Source: Mallotus nudiflorus (lineage: Eukaryota > Streptophyta > Magnoliopsida > Malpighiales > Euphorbiaceae). From it: a DNA stretch of 64,000 nt. Location: contig CANTUR010000057.1 of NCBI GenBank assembly GCA_947683625.1, positions 3,036,501-3,100,500 on the forward strand, given 5' to 3'. The position numbers and the translations under genes were made by a program. Shown here in pieces: positions 13,107 through 25,660 of the stretch (position 1 is the first letter of the stretch; each line of letters begins with the position of its first letter). Under the pieces are notes generated by a model. It saw only the letters and a program-made list of their open reading frames with translations. It searched no databases and was not told the origin of the DNA.

Positions 13107-15271
13107 TGTTAGAAATCAGTTATGGTATTTAGACATAAATACATGTGTTGTAAGCACAAGTCTAATAGAGTAAATTTCAAAAATTTGCTCATCATAACCC
13201 TTCATAAAATGAAGAATTTCATTTGCCCAGGATTCAAATTGCATTGAAATACACAACTAAATAAATTAAGCAATATACAAACAAATAATTAATAAATTAT
13301 AAGTTTGTAAACTTACTTGTTGTAGAGCTTAGTATTCCTTGTATTTAATTCCTTGAATAAAATGCTTAGCCCTCCAAATGTAAGGCCTCTAGTTTGAAAC
13401 ATCAAAGCCTTATCTATCACTTACTTGTGTTAATTAAACTTAGTAACTTGTACTAATTTAATTAAGAGCACTAATATAGAGTATATGTTTAGTATATGTT
13501 GTGTTTATTTTTGGTTTATGATCTCATCATAACCAAAAACACTTAGTGAATTTTACTTAACTCTTTAAGCAAAAAATCACTTAAGCATTATCTTTCCTCT
13601 CTTATCACTTACCAAGTCTCTTGACTTGCCTTAGATATATCAAAGATATATGTGTAGTAATTTTCCACTAAGGAAAAGTATGAATTAATTAATTAAGTGA
13701 TTATTAAGTATGCCACCTTAGGTATACACCTAACCATCTAAATGATTAAAAATGACACCTTAGGCATACTTTAGAAATATCCACTTAATTACTATGACAC
13801 CTTGCTTAATTCAATAATTAAGCTTGCCACCTACACATATTAATGTATAAATTTGTATGTAAAGTATACATCAAATGTATTAATTTACATATTTAATTAT
13901 ACATATACTTAGATATGGACTTTAATTAATCTTAGGTCCAAAACAAATTTTGGCCTATGTCCAAACCAATTTGGACCATTAACATAAGTCCATAAATAAA
14001 TAACAACATATATATGTATTTATTAATTTAATATATATTAATTAATATCAAATATTAATTAATAAATAATACTCTTATTTGAATTAGATTTCATGATATA
14101 CTAGAATCATTGGTCAAAACATAAATCTAATTCTATTAATCTTGATTAATTGATTAAACTCTTTTAATCAATAATTAGATTAATACTATAGTGAATAAAT
14201 AAAACTCTTTAAGGTATGACTTACTAGGTTCATGTCTAAATGGCAATGAGAAAATATAATATTAACATTTAATATTATTTGAAACTCTTTTCAATTCTAA
14301 ATGTGAAAATCCCAGTTATTCACATTTAGTTCTCATAAGCTGTGAGTGACCCCTAGTATCGATATCACAACTACCCAATTAGAAATGAATGCATATTATG
14401 ATTCACACGAACCTGATCATAATTACCGTGCACTAAATTCCTTTCATTAAAGATCCTAATATAGCATAGAGTCAAGGCATTATCAAACTCTAATAGCTTT
14501 ATTATATGACCTGATCTTAAGTTTCAATTCTTGATAAAATACAACAAATACTAGAACTCTTTATAGGACTGAAACTCTTTTTCAGACTGTGTTGTATTTA
14601 TCCTGGCCAGGAATTTATTCATCAAGAATAAACTTAGATAACATAGGATCTATCCCGGTTCACACCAGGTAATGAATCCCATCTTGGTTAAACATTCATC
14701 CCTACATTTAACTAAATAGAGCCACCACACGCCATATACCCATGTGATGATTAACACAAGTATGTAAGCGGTAACAAACTCTAACCACCTAAATGTGGAT
14801 GACTATGTCACCTCAAGTCAAAAGACTATATGCACCATTATAATCTAGATTGTGATTGTTGATTATATGTGAATATCCTTGCAATCACAATACTAATGTC
14901 ACTGTTCGATTAACCCATCCAATGAGTATCCACATGTCTATTCTGATTACTCATATCAAGTAGCATGAGTTTCACTACCTCCCACTATTAGTTTCTCACA
15001 CTAATCAAGGAAAATAGACAGAGGTGATAGTCTAATTAATATTATCAAAATATTAATTAATTGACTACGAACAATTTATAGTAAATGTACTGAATAAATA
15101 TGTAACTCATATTATCGACTCTTTGATAATAAATTTATTCAACATAGTACTAAAGGATAAATACTCAAAAAAATAACATATTTATTTAAAAGAATATTTT
15201 ATTGCCACAGGGATTATATACAATGTCTAAATAATTACAAGAATGCCACTAGGGCATACCTTATACTAACA
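13107..15271 (-). repeat. 5' LTR of the copia element
   Basis: This 2165-bp LTR starts TGTTAG and ends CTAACA on the plus strand and is nearly identical to 5652-7815. It should contain the element promoter in minus orientation; I do not assign a specific TATA box. Confidence 0.95.
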
Positions 15272-18200
15272 TTAATAATACCGATCTTTAACTTATAATG
15301 TCAGTTTTGCCCTAGTTCTCTAAAAATTATAATCTAACAATAAATAATTATGAAAATACACTGAAAAAAAAATCAAAACACGATCCAATAACTCTTAGTT
15401 AATGGAACAAAAAAAAGTGAGGGAAAATTAATATCATTAATTACCTGGGTGTAGGTGGCGAGGTTTTGCATGAACTCAAGTGTTTGGCGACTGCGGGATT
15501 TTGTGGGCTCAAGGCCTACTAGGAAATATGACATAGGTCTTAAAGAATACTCGAAGATGGAGTCACCAGCCAAACGAAAGTCGGGATACACTTATACAAC
15601 AACTGGATTCAACGGAGGTTCCCAGAAGCTATCATTAGAGAACAAGTTCAAAAATTAGGTATGGGCATTTGAATGTCCACCCAACCTTGTGGTTGGCATC
15701 AGTTTACATTTTGTAGTTTAGTACGCTTGATCATACACAAAAATCCATAAGATTAGTTCATGGATCAATTTAGTAAACAAATGAATCAAAACCATAAAAT
15801 ATAAGCTCTCAACTTCAATTTAACAATATAGTAGGGCACTCATATAAAGTAGATTTAAACATGCTAAGACCTATTCACACATGGAAGCTCTTCATAACTT
15901 ACGAAAATGTGAGATAAGGTCATATGAAACCCTATTAGAATCACAGAGGTGATCATCTCATGACAGTGGGGGATCGCCTGATAAGTAGTCTCAAACAACT
16001 CCTAAAATGGAAAATCTTTTAGATCATGTAAAGATCTATTATTAAAAACTAGCTGAATGCACAATTTCACTTGGAGCTCAATGAATCATGTGAGAAGTAA
16101 TGCATATTATGAATAATAAACATAAATGAAAGAACATAAAAGCTAGTAAATAATAAGACTAGAAATTACATATAAATAAGTAAGAAATGAATCATGCAAA
16201 CTTGAAGAGGGATAAGATGTTTATTGAAGAATAAGCCTTTAAATATGTTTAGCCCTCAGAAATGTTTTGGAATGTTGATCTTCTCCTTGAATGCAAATTT
16301 CTTCCCTTTCCTCTTCAAGAGAAATCAACCTTTAAGCTTGTTTTATCAAGAACATTTTCTCCTTCCTTCTTAGCCTTAGAACTCTATTTTTTTTCTCTCT
16401 GCAATTTTTAGTCCTTTTTTTTCCAAATGCCAAAAAGTCCTCGCTTCTCTCTTTCTTTTTCCTTTTTATTCACACCTCTATCCCATACCCCTACTACCAT
16501 CCTCCATCATTGCATTTCCTAGTCCTTTCCTTCTCCTATGGTTATCTTTTCAGACCAAAGGCTAAGTTACATAGGAGGTGGGCCCATCAAGTTGGCTGCC
16601 ATGACCATCTCTGCATTTAATATAGAAGCAAGTGGCTGTTGTATAGGTGGTGCTTCTATAATGAGGCGATCGCTTCTTTAGCAGCTGACATAGAGGTGAT
16701 CGCCTCTCTGGCCTAGCCTCCACTGGGCCTAATGGGGCTAGGCGATTTGGACTAATTTTGAAGGGTTATGGGCTTGTTCATGGGTTTCTAGCCTTTGGGC
16801 TTATTTTTTTTAGAAGATTTAGGGTTTCTTTCTTGCATTCAAGTTTTAAATTTCTCGTCATTAGTCTTTATTGTAGGCCGATTAAACCGAGCATTCATAG
16901 TTTGCTCCCTATCATAGGCCGATCGAACCAAATGTTTACCCTAGGGCTGAGCAATGAAGGAAAAACCTAGTTGATAATTGCAAAAAGAGTTTCATCCCTC
17001 CCTCTTGTTTCGTTAATGACTTATTGAATTCTCCTTGAAAATGGTATAAATAAATAAATAAAAATTAATTCTAAAATTCTAAAAAGAAATTGATCCAATA
17101 TATAATAATTGTAATCACCTTAATTACCTTGAGGCAAAGAAGAATTTTATGAAGCCCCATGAGTTTTTGCTGTGTGTTTAAAGGCATCTTGGAGACAAAT
17201 TGCATTGTTCTTGAAATCGATCCAATATATAATAGTTTGACTAATCACATCACCAATTTGATCTTTCTAATTTTTTTGAATCAAATTTGATCCTTCAATT
17301 ATTTTTTTTTGACTCAAACATTTTTTTCTACATTCTTCATTTTTTTTCCTCAACATATTTTACTAAACTTTTTTTAAGCTACTATTTTTTTTATCAAGAT
17401 TTTTTTGCTCAATATTTTTTTCAATGTTTTTTTTATACTCAACATTTTTTCTATTTTTAAAGTACTCATAACATTATTTTTTTGCTCAACATTTTTTTAG
17501 ATTTAGACGTGAACAAAATTCATGATCATTGAATTTATCACATATTCTAATATGGTCTTTGCGTGTTAATTGTTTATATAAAAATAATCACAGCTCACAA
17601 ATAATTGCAATAAGTTTTTAGAGCTAGATTCTAGCATTTATCTAGGCCTATCAGAAATCAAATTCTTTTTGCTATCCCTTTTACTTTTCCATTATCATTC
17701 AACTTTCTCTGTATATCCTTCTATTTGGAATAGTTGGTTGCTGCATAAAAATAAATGTTCTTCACATTCAGACATGAACAAATTAATTTGGGCATACTAA
17801 TCAATTAAAAATATTATAACACATATTTAATACAATAAATGAAATTAAATTTCATTTATGGAGTAAATATGTATCATGTAAAATATAATTCTCTTATCCT
17901 TTTTTATATGAATGCAAATTTGTTATCTTATCGTTCAAAGATATCATAAGTTAAAAGTAAATATATTTAACAAAAAAATTAACTAAGACAAAGCTTATTT
18001 GGCGTATTTAACAAAAAATTTAATTTAAAATTGTTATGGCGTATTTGTAATATAAAAAAACCTAAAAAATAACAAAAAACAACGACACTAAGAAACAAAA
18101 AAAAAAAGCAACAACACTAAAAAATAAAAAGCAACAAGCAACAAAAACAACAAATCTTATTTGGCGTTTTTAACAAAAAATTTAACTAAAACATTTTATG

Positions 18201-18654
18201 CATATTTGTAACGTCCACAAAACAAAACCCGAAAAACAACAACAATGAAAAACAAAACACAAGAAAAAACAACAACACTAAAAAAAAGCAACAAAAAGTA
18301 ACAGCAAACAACAAAAAGCAATAATACTGAAAAACAAAAAAGCAACAACAAGAAACAAAAAGCAATAATTAGAAAACAACAAAAAACAACAATAGAAAAA
18401 ACAAGAAAAAAAAATGTCTTTTTTAAGCCAAAATTTGAGAGCATGATCTTTACCATTTCTAAATAAAGTTGTACTAGAAAGCAACCATATTTATAGAATA
18501 AATTTCAGGAATTAAGAAATGCAAAATCTATCCACTAAAAATCAAATTAAAGCAATAATAATTCATGTATAAAAAATAATTGGAAAATTAAAAATTAAAA
18601 ATTAAAAATAATATTATACATTGGAAAATTAAAAATTAAAAATAATATTATACC
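15272..18654. other. Non-coding, low-complexity region
   Basis: No gene is supported. At 15553-15571 the minus strand reads CTGGTGACTCCATCTTCGA, resembling the primer-binding-site region of the Tat-like gypsy at the right end of the window, so 15450-15660 may be a leader remnant. The block 15940-16750 carries several GGCGATCGC-type motifs and looks like decayed LTR or repeat. At 17280-17510 there is a T-rich tract with the phrase ctcaacattttttt repeated imperfectly. At 18050-18420 there is an A-rich tract of repeated aacaacaaaaagc-like units. The hydrophobic peptide readable through the latter on the minus strand is a low-complexity artefact. Confidence 0.6.
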
Positions 18655-18860
18655 TGTTTAGGCTAGAGGAACACGATATTCCCCAAAACAATGACGTTTT
18701 CACACTGATCCAACATCTTGGCAAACTCCACACCTTGTTCTTTATTGCCACACTCCTCTACACATACCTGAAAAACTCAGAGTGGAAAATTGAGCTCTTT
18801 GGAATCTCTCTAAGCCTTGCTTTTAATTTCTCCATTTGAGAAATCCTCAGCAGCTTCTTG
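18655..18860 (-). pseudogene. Mitochondrial calcium uniporter (MCU)-like fragment
   Basis: Minus-strand translation gives KKLLRISQMEKLKARLREIP and KSSIFHSEFF. After a one-base frameshift it continues VCVEECGNKEQGVEFAKMLD, then a Leu/Val-rich VIVLGNIVFL and an immediate stop. This matches, from memory of the family, the amino-terminal matrix region of plant MCU proteins, upstream of the two transmembrane helices and the pore motif. Those parts, which would conduct Ca2+ into mitochondria, are absent. The frameshift and stop show it is dead. It lies directly downstream, in the same orientation, of exon-like pieces of another gene (18950-20130), which is unusual for simple gene decay and may reflect gene-fragment capture. 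Confidence 0.65.
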
Positions 18861-18949
18861 GGGATAGATTAACCAATTCCAGTGCATGTGCTCTAACTTC
18901 TACAGGTTAGTTAGCAATACAACCAATTCTTGGGCCAGCTTCGGTTTAC

Positions 18950-20130
18950 CATTTGAGAGAGATATGATGCCCTAATTGGTATAAGTCTGCTGCCTTCTTA
19001 AAATTGATTCTTTGCAGGATAGCTGTCTTGGACACTTCAGCCCTTGGGCTCTGGAGACAGCCAGATAAAGTCCTCTTGTACTCAACTTTGGTTTCAGTTT
19101 GCTCAAGTTTTGATGGTTTTGAGGTTGAATCCTTTCATTCATTAGGAATTTCAAGTTTGGGAGGCCTTAACTTGCTTAACGTTTTATTAACCATCTTAAT
19201 TACACTTAATTTGGCATCATCAGAGATACCAGAATCTTCACTTGCTTTATTTATCTGAAATCCAGAGATAAATAAAGCATACATCAGTCCTACCACACAA
19301 ATCCTTTTGATGAATAATCAAGCAGCTAACAATAATTAAATTAATTTTATTGTCAGTAAAGCCTATAGCCCAAACATAATAAAGATTAAATAGATGACTC
19401 CACTGATCTACTCCAAGCACATATGTGTTCTGCTAGCCATATTTTCTTTATTTTTAAATGCTCATCTAGGACTAATTTAGTGAAAAATATATTACCTGAA
19501 CTTCATCAAGGTTCACTCCGTTGTCCTTGGGAAGAGACAAAAAACTGTCAAAGCTATCTTCCGTTGGCCAATAATGTCCGTATATGGAGAAACGGACTAC
19601 AAAGTCAAAAAGAAAAAATCACTATCAAATATAAAACATTATAACAATTTGCCAAAACTTTTAATTGAATTGCCTACAAAATACACAAGTACAATATGAT
19701 TTGAAACAAGATCCAATATATGCCATCTTTGAAAATCATGCAGCAGCACACCATTTTTCTAATAAAAAAAATGATATCATCATCCTGCCTTCCTTATAAC
19801 TCCTTTCAGTGAAGGAAGTATAAATCTAACATATCGTGCAAAAAATGCCCGTCCATTTCTACATCTATAGCATCCTCATCGGTTTTCCCCAAAGATGATG
19901 AGTGCTTTTTCACCATATTCAACAATTCAAACCTAAAATAAAACCATAATTTCTGAATTCAACTTTGGACTATTTTCAGCTCTAAACACAACAATTCACA
20001 AAAAAAAAAAAAAGTTCAATTGCACATTACAGTGAAAATGCTAAACCCTAAGGAGCAAACAACAGCATCTGTACTTACCTGGAAGGTGTGGCTTCTCCGT
20101 CACCAAGCATTTCCATTGTTAAATTTGGAA
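18950..20130 (-). pseudogene. Exon-like fragments of an unidentified host gene
   Basis: Four minus-strand blocks look like exons. About 20130-20085 reads MEMLGDGEATPSR and ends at a GT donor (CCAG|GTAAGT). About 19935-19700 follows an AG acceptor and reads FELLNMVKKHSSSLGKTDED and further acidic sequence, then stop codons. About 19600-19500 reads HYWPTEDSFDSFLSLPKDNG and ends at CAG|GTAAT. About 19258-18970 reads NKASEDSGISDDAKLSVIKM, then a Lys/Ser-rich stretch ending near ILQRINFKKAADLYQLG. The splice signals and composition argue for a spliced host gene. Internal stops argue that it is decayed. I do not recognise the protein and assign no function. The first block contains the only plausible start Met. 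Confidence 0.45.
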
Positions 20131-20606
20131 GAGAAGATTGAAATTACTGATCAAACAAACAAAGCCTTGGGCAATTTGATATTAATCAAGGGTTACTATA
20201 GCGATACAATTTTTTTTTCTAGGAAACACCATTTCGATGAAAAAAAAAAAAAAAAAGGCTCGCGAGCAAGTGTTTACTGATCTGATTAGATTCCTTCTTA
20301 TTGTGTTCAGTTACTAAATTGAGAATAGCAGATGGCTCCAAGGAGAGGACTTGTAGCTGAGAGGAATTATCGAGTAGATTAAATAGTGATAAACAAATTT
20401 GAGATTACTTTAGATTTGGATCTCTGGTGATCGAAGGAGCCACCTCATTTAGGCAGACACGATCTCTGGTAATGTTGAAGCATTTGAATTTTCTTTTAGC
20501 TTATCTTCAACTGGCATGGACAGAAATCCCTGTAACTGATTCACTTCTCTTCGGTGTAGGAATCGCTAGAAAAATCCTATCTTCGATTTTTTCGGCGAGG
20601 TCAAGT
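20131..20606. other. Non-coding interval
   Basis: No supported gene. A poly-A-rich patch lies near 20240-20260. The short open frames here have no family resemblance. Confidence 0.5.
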
Positions 20607-20960
20607 CACTACAAAAATCTAGCGATTTAGCGATATATTTTTCCATAGCTAAAATTGGAAAATCCGTCGCTAAACCTTTTAGCCATGGATTTTGAATTCT
20701 CGTCGCTAAATTAGTAATAGAAATTCAAAATCCATTGTTAATTTAGCTACGGAATTACCAAAATCCATCGCTAATTTAGCGATGGAATCTGAATTTCGTT
20801 GCTAAATTTAGAAATATAAAATTAATTTATAAATGAATTTAACGACATAATTCGAAAATCCGTTGCTATTTAGTGATGGATTTTAAACTCCGTCGCTAAT
20901 TTAGTAATTTGAAAGTAATGAATTTTATGATATTAATTTAATTTAATTTTATAATAATAA
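20607..20960 (+). mobile_element. CACTA (En/Spm) transposon terminus with subterminal repeats
   Basis: The sequence starts CACTACAAAAATCTAGCG at 20607, the classic CACTA terminal inverted repeat, preceded by a possible 3-bp target copy (agt). It is followed by at least six direct and inverted copies of a short subterminal motif around ccgtcgctaaa / tagcgatgga (20627-20905), the binding-site array expected for the transposase accessory protein. The orientation means the element extends to the right. No TAGTG partner with matching inverted repeat is visible before the gypsy fragment at 21774, so the element is truncated or its other end lies further away. Confidence 0.8.
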
Positions 20961-21773
20961 ATTTAAAAAAAGTTAAAATAAAATTTATAATATGTATGAA
21001 GTACACCTTCATTGAAAAATAATTATAACTTCAATACATTGTTCAAAAAAACCTTACAAATAAGTTAAGTTCACTATTATATTTGTACTAAAAAAAACTA
21101 CAGTTAATAAGATAAAACTAAGCACTCATCAATGACTATTGTAGTGGTTCCATCAATTTTTCTTGTCATCTCCATCAATCCTGCGCAGAAAAATAAATAA
21201 TTAATAAAAAAGTATAATTATTTTTAAAAAAACTACCATTCAGCTTGATTTAAACGAAGTAACTAAAGCTTAAAACTTTCAAAACTGATAAATTATCTCT
21301 CAGATACAAACAAATCACAATGGTCAATCAAGAAATGAAGTGACTTAGCGGAATAGTGATAATAACGAATTAATGTTCGTTAAATCGCGTATGACTGCTG
21401 AATATTAATCTTCTACAACTTGTAATTCGCAAATTTAGGAAATAGGCATCAAAATTCAAAGAATTTTGAGAATTAATGAGAATTTGAAATTTATTATTGA
21501 TCAACAACATGGCCAAAAATCCAAAACATAGCTTAAATAGGGAAAAAAACCCTAAACAAAAGGAGTCCTAAGCAAAATAGAAAAAAACCCTAAAACAACA
21601 AAAAATATAAAATTGCCAATTTGGAGGCCTAAACGATAGAATTTGCCCAAAAAGCAATATAGCTCACAAGTAAAACTAGTGATTTGGAATTAGTGGACCA
21701 ATTCTAATGAAATTGGTCTCCTATCTTGTCAAAATCTAAAACTCCAAAGTTGTTAAAAATTACGAAAATACCA
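20961..21773. other. Non-coding interval, probably CACTA interior and/or gypsy 3' LTR
   Basis: AT-rich sequence without coding potential. The left part continues from the CACTA end. The right part (about 21380-21773) lies just downstream of the minus-strand gypsy integrase and could be its 3' LTR, but there is no second copy to define it. Confidence 0.4.
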
Positions 21774-24700
21774 CTACTGCAAATTTTCATAATTTTCCAT
21801 AAACCGAATTACAATTTCTTCAACGCCTGCATCATTCTCCCCAGGGTGGACAGAATTCACCCATGAATCTAACTCGTCTGAAGAATCACCTGCATGGGGA
21901 ATCAGGTGCTTATCATTAAAAACATCAGCTGTACAAATGTGGCTAGGCAACTTCAAATGGTAGCCATTAGGATTGATCTTCTCAATGACTTTTACTAGTC
22001 CAATCTTCTTGGTAGATAGTTTGTTATATTCACCTATAGGAAATCTCTCCTTGGTAAGGATAACCCACACGTAATCCCCCACATCAAACTCAACATATTG
22101 CCTTTTCTTATCAATAACTCACTTATACTTGGAGGCAACTTGGATCAAATTTTCATGGACAGTCTTATGAAATTCTTATCATCCACTAAAAAAATCCTTT
22201 ACCTTGCCATGAACCCTCATTTTTTTTGGAAGAGGAATTAAATCCAATGGTCCTTTTGGTACCACAGAATACACTATAGCAAAAGGGCTAAATCTAGTGC
22301 TCCGATTGACTGTAAAATTATAAGTGAACTCTGTTTGACACAACTTCTGATCCCAGCTCTTCACATGTTCACCTACTAAACACCTCAGCATATTCCTTAA
22401 AGATCGATTCACCACCTTAGTTTGCCGATCTATCTATGGATGATAGGCACTACTGAAATTAAGTTGTGTATTCGCCATTTTCCATAAATTGCTCCAAAAA
22501 TGACTAAAAAACCTAGTATCTCAGTCAGACATAATAGATATAGGCAACCCATGTAGTCTGTAAATTTCCTTAAAGAACAACTGAGCAACATGAACAATAT
22601 CTATGGTTTTCTTACATGGAACAAAGTTTACCATTTTTGAAAATTGATCAACCACCACAAATATGTAATAATTACCTCATTGTGTGAATGGCAAGCCTAG
22701 CACAAAGTCTATACTAAGCTTTACCCAAGGCTGCGAAGGAACTAGCAAGGGCATATACAAACATGCATTGGATGTTGTCCCTTTAAAAACCTGACAAATC
22801 TGACATCACTGCTCCAATTTTTCCACTTCTCTGCGAATGGTAGGCCAAAAATATCGAGCCTGCACCAATTGCACAGTCCTATCTCATCCTACATGCCCTA
22901 CACCATGTAATTCCTTGATAATCTTCAAGCGCAAACTGCATTCTAGGACACATGATTGATTACCCTTAAACAGAAATCCTTCATGCAATAGGAAATTTGT
23001 TCTCTCATTAGCTTTAACCTTAGCCATAATATCAAAAAAATATAGGTTATTCTTAAGTAATTCTACAAAGGAATTAAAATTAGGTACCTCAATGGACATT
23101 TGAGCCAATAAACTCTTTCACCTGCTCAACGCATTTGCCACTTTGTGCGTCACACCTGACTTATGCTTTTCCATAAAGTTAAATCTCTAAAGGTAAGTGA
23201 CCTAGCTAGCATGTCTCATAAAATTTTTATCTTACCGGTGTAAATGCTTCATGATCCGTATATAAGATAAACTCCCTCTGAAATAAATAGTGGCGCCAAT
23301 GTTTAATCACATGAACCATAACATAATATTCGACATCATAAGTACTATATCGCAATCTAGGCCCCAAAAACTTCTCACTGAAATATGTTATTGGCTTGTT
23401 GTTTTGACTCAAAACAACCCTAATTCCCACTTTAAAAGCGTTTAAATGTAGTTTAAAAGGTTGATGAAAATCAAGGAACACTAAAATGGGAGCTATAGTA
23501 AGGCGTAATTTGATTAACTCGAATGCCTTTTCTCCCTCATCTGTCCATATAAATTTTCCTACTTGCTTCACACAATTAGTGATAGGCACAATGATGCTAC
23601 TAAAATATGGAATAAAGCTCTTGTAAAACAAAGCTAACCCATGGAAACTCCACACTTTGATAATGGTGGTAGGTTTTGGCCAACATCTCACAGCCTCTAC
23701 CTTTGATTCATCTACCTGCAAAAATTTACCCGACACCACATACCCAAGAAATAACACACTGGCATTAAAAAATATACACTTCTTAATAGTTGTATAGAAC
23801 TTCTCCCTATGTAGTATAGTGAGGACACTCACAACTGACTAAGGTGCTCATTCAGATTAGCACCATAAACCAAAATATCATCAAAGTACACAACAACACA
23901 CTTACTAATGAAAGGCCTCAAAATCTGATTCATAACATGCAGGAAAGTGCTTAGTGCATTTGATAACCCAAACGGCATAACTAGCCACTCATACAATCCC
24001 TCCCTTGTTTTAAAGGCTATTTTCCATTCATCACCAGCTCGAATCAGAATTTGATGATAGCCACTTTTTAGATCTAGTTTGGTAAAAATATTGGCCCCAC
24101 TAAGTTGATCAAGTAAGTCATCTAATCTAGGAATAGGAAAGCGATACCTGACAGTTATTTTATTAATGGCCAAGCTATTAATGTACATTTGCTAAGAACC
24201 ATCCTTCTTTGATGTTAGAAGGGTTGGTATAGCACAAGGACTCAAGCTTTCTTAAAGATACCCTTTTGCCAGTAACTCTTCCACTTGCCTCCTCAATTCT
24301 TCTTGCTCAATATGACTCATCCCATAGTATGGTCAATTTGGAAAGGCTGCACTTGGTTCAAGGTCAATCTGGTGTTGGACATCCCTCATAGGAGGTAACC
24401 CTTCAGGTAATTCTTTTGGAAACAAATCACTAAACATTTCTAAAAGTGGCAAAACTACATCAAGAACTACTACCTCCTTATCCACTACCTTCCCAAAAAG
24501 GACATAAACAACCTCAAATCTTTGCACTCCCTTGTCAAATTGCACTAGGATTAATAAACTCATACCATCCTTACTGTCTTCCTATAGCTATTCAAGCTGG
24601 TCACGATCCTTATTAGGCATTAACAAAATTCTCACACCCTCGAACATGAAACTGTATGCGTTATTCTTGCCATTATGAGTTACATCTCTATCAAATTGCC

Positions 24701-25660
24701 ACGGTTGTCCTAATAACAAATGACATGCATCCATGGCTATCACATCATAACAAACATCATCCTTATATTTTGCCTTGATAGAAAAGGAAACCAAGTCATG
24801 CTTTGACATTGTTACCTCACTTCCTTTCTTCAACCATGCCAACTTGTAAGGCTTATGATGCTTTACAATTGGAATCCCTAATTTTTGGATTGCCTCTATT
24901 GCAATTATGTTCTCATAGCTACCTCTATCGATCATAAATTTGCATACTTTACCCTTGATAGTGCAGGTGCACTAAAAAATATATTTAACAACCAATCATC
25001 ATTAGCAGCTCTAGGTGTTAGATAGGATCTCCATACAACCAAAGTAGCCCCTACATCAACAGTCACAATCTCCTTATTAACAAAATCTAGATTAAATACT
25101 GGATCACTAGTTAGGTCAACTACATCCTTATCTTCATATTGCTCATATGGCTCAACAAACAACACTCTTTTTCCTTTCTTCTTACATTTAGACTGCCTAT
25201 AACCCACTTCTCCATAAGTAAAACACTTAATACCACTACTTGAACTAACCTTATGTGCATTGGTTGGTACTACCCAACTTTGTTCATAGTACTTTCTTGG
25301 GTCATTTTGCTAGTCGCACGGTTCACAATGCCATCGCCTCTTGTACTGATGAATCCAGAGGCCTGCATAAAACCACTTGTTTACCACTTCTCAATCTATA
25401 ATGCCTATTGGTGTACTATAGAAATAGACATAGGATCGAACATGTTAACTGTCTCTGCATTTTATTCCCTTAACCCTCCAATATACTGAGCAACCAATTG
25501 GTCCTCTATCTCATGTGCATTATTGTGAGCAATCAACTGATGAAATTCAATGGGATAATCATCAACTAAACAATTACCTTGTCTCAAATTCTGCAAATGT
25601 TGATACATTAAACATTGATAATTAAAAGGAAGGAATGCGACACATATTTACTTCTTCATC
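21774..25660 (-). mobile_element. Chromovirus-type Ty3/gypsy retrotransposon fragment, broken
   Basis: Minus-strand gag to integrase can be followed with many stops and shifts. The gag tail is at about 25655-25440 (MYQHLQNLRQG, DQLVAQYIGGLR). A protease-like segment at 24935-24588 has IDRGS instead of the usual Asp-Ser/Thr-Gly and carries MDACHLLLGQPWQFDR. RT at 24330-23830 has INKITVRYRFPIPRLDDLLD, GLYEWLVMPFGLSNA and YFDDILVY. RNase H at 23550-23227 has its first catalytic Asp replaced by Asn. Integrase pieces follow at 23108-22179, with an integrase tail at 22082-21774 (KERFPIGEYNKLSTKKIG, LPSHICTADVFNDKHLIP). Sequence style fits the Galadriel/Reina/CRM group of chromoviruses. No 5' LTR is present because the element breaks off in gag at the copia junction. 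Confidence 0.85.

Larger units (their letters stand above)
5652..15271 (-). mobile_element. Full-length Ty1/copia retrotransposon (Tork/Angela-like), 9620 bp
   Basis: A complete minus-strand element: 5' LTR 13107-15271, primer-binding site 13094-13105, leader, gag-protease-integrase-RT-RNase H in copia order, polypurine tract 7818-7826, 3' LTR 5652-7815. LTR ends are TGTTAG/CTAACA, with the inner end of the left copy mutated to CTAATA. A perfect 5-bp target duplication, ttaat, flanks it (5647-5651 and 15272-15276). The LTRs differ at about 13 substitutions and two small indels by my hand count, around 0.6%, so insertion is recent. Long LTRs of about 2.2 kb and the polyprotein style suggest the Angela branch near Tork, but the clade is inferred. 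Stops and a frameshift make this copy unlikely to be autonomous. Confidence 0.95.

Noticed and set aside
18196..18484. Very hydrophobic Phe/Leu/Cys-rich frame on the minus strand
   Set aside because: It is the translation of an A-rich simple repeat read on the opposite strand, not a membrane protein.
21131..21145. tgtagtg as the right end of the CACTA element
   Set aside because: It lacks the adjoining T run and inverted repeat of the left end, and the following bases do not match the agt target copy.
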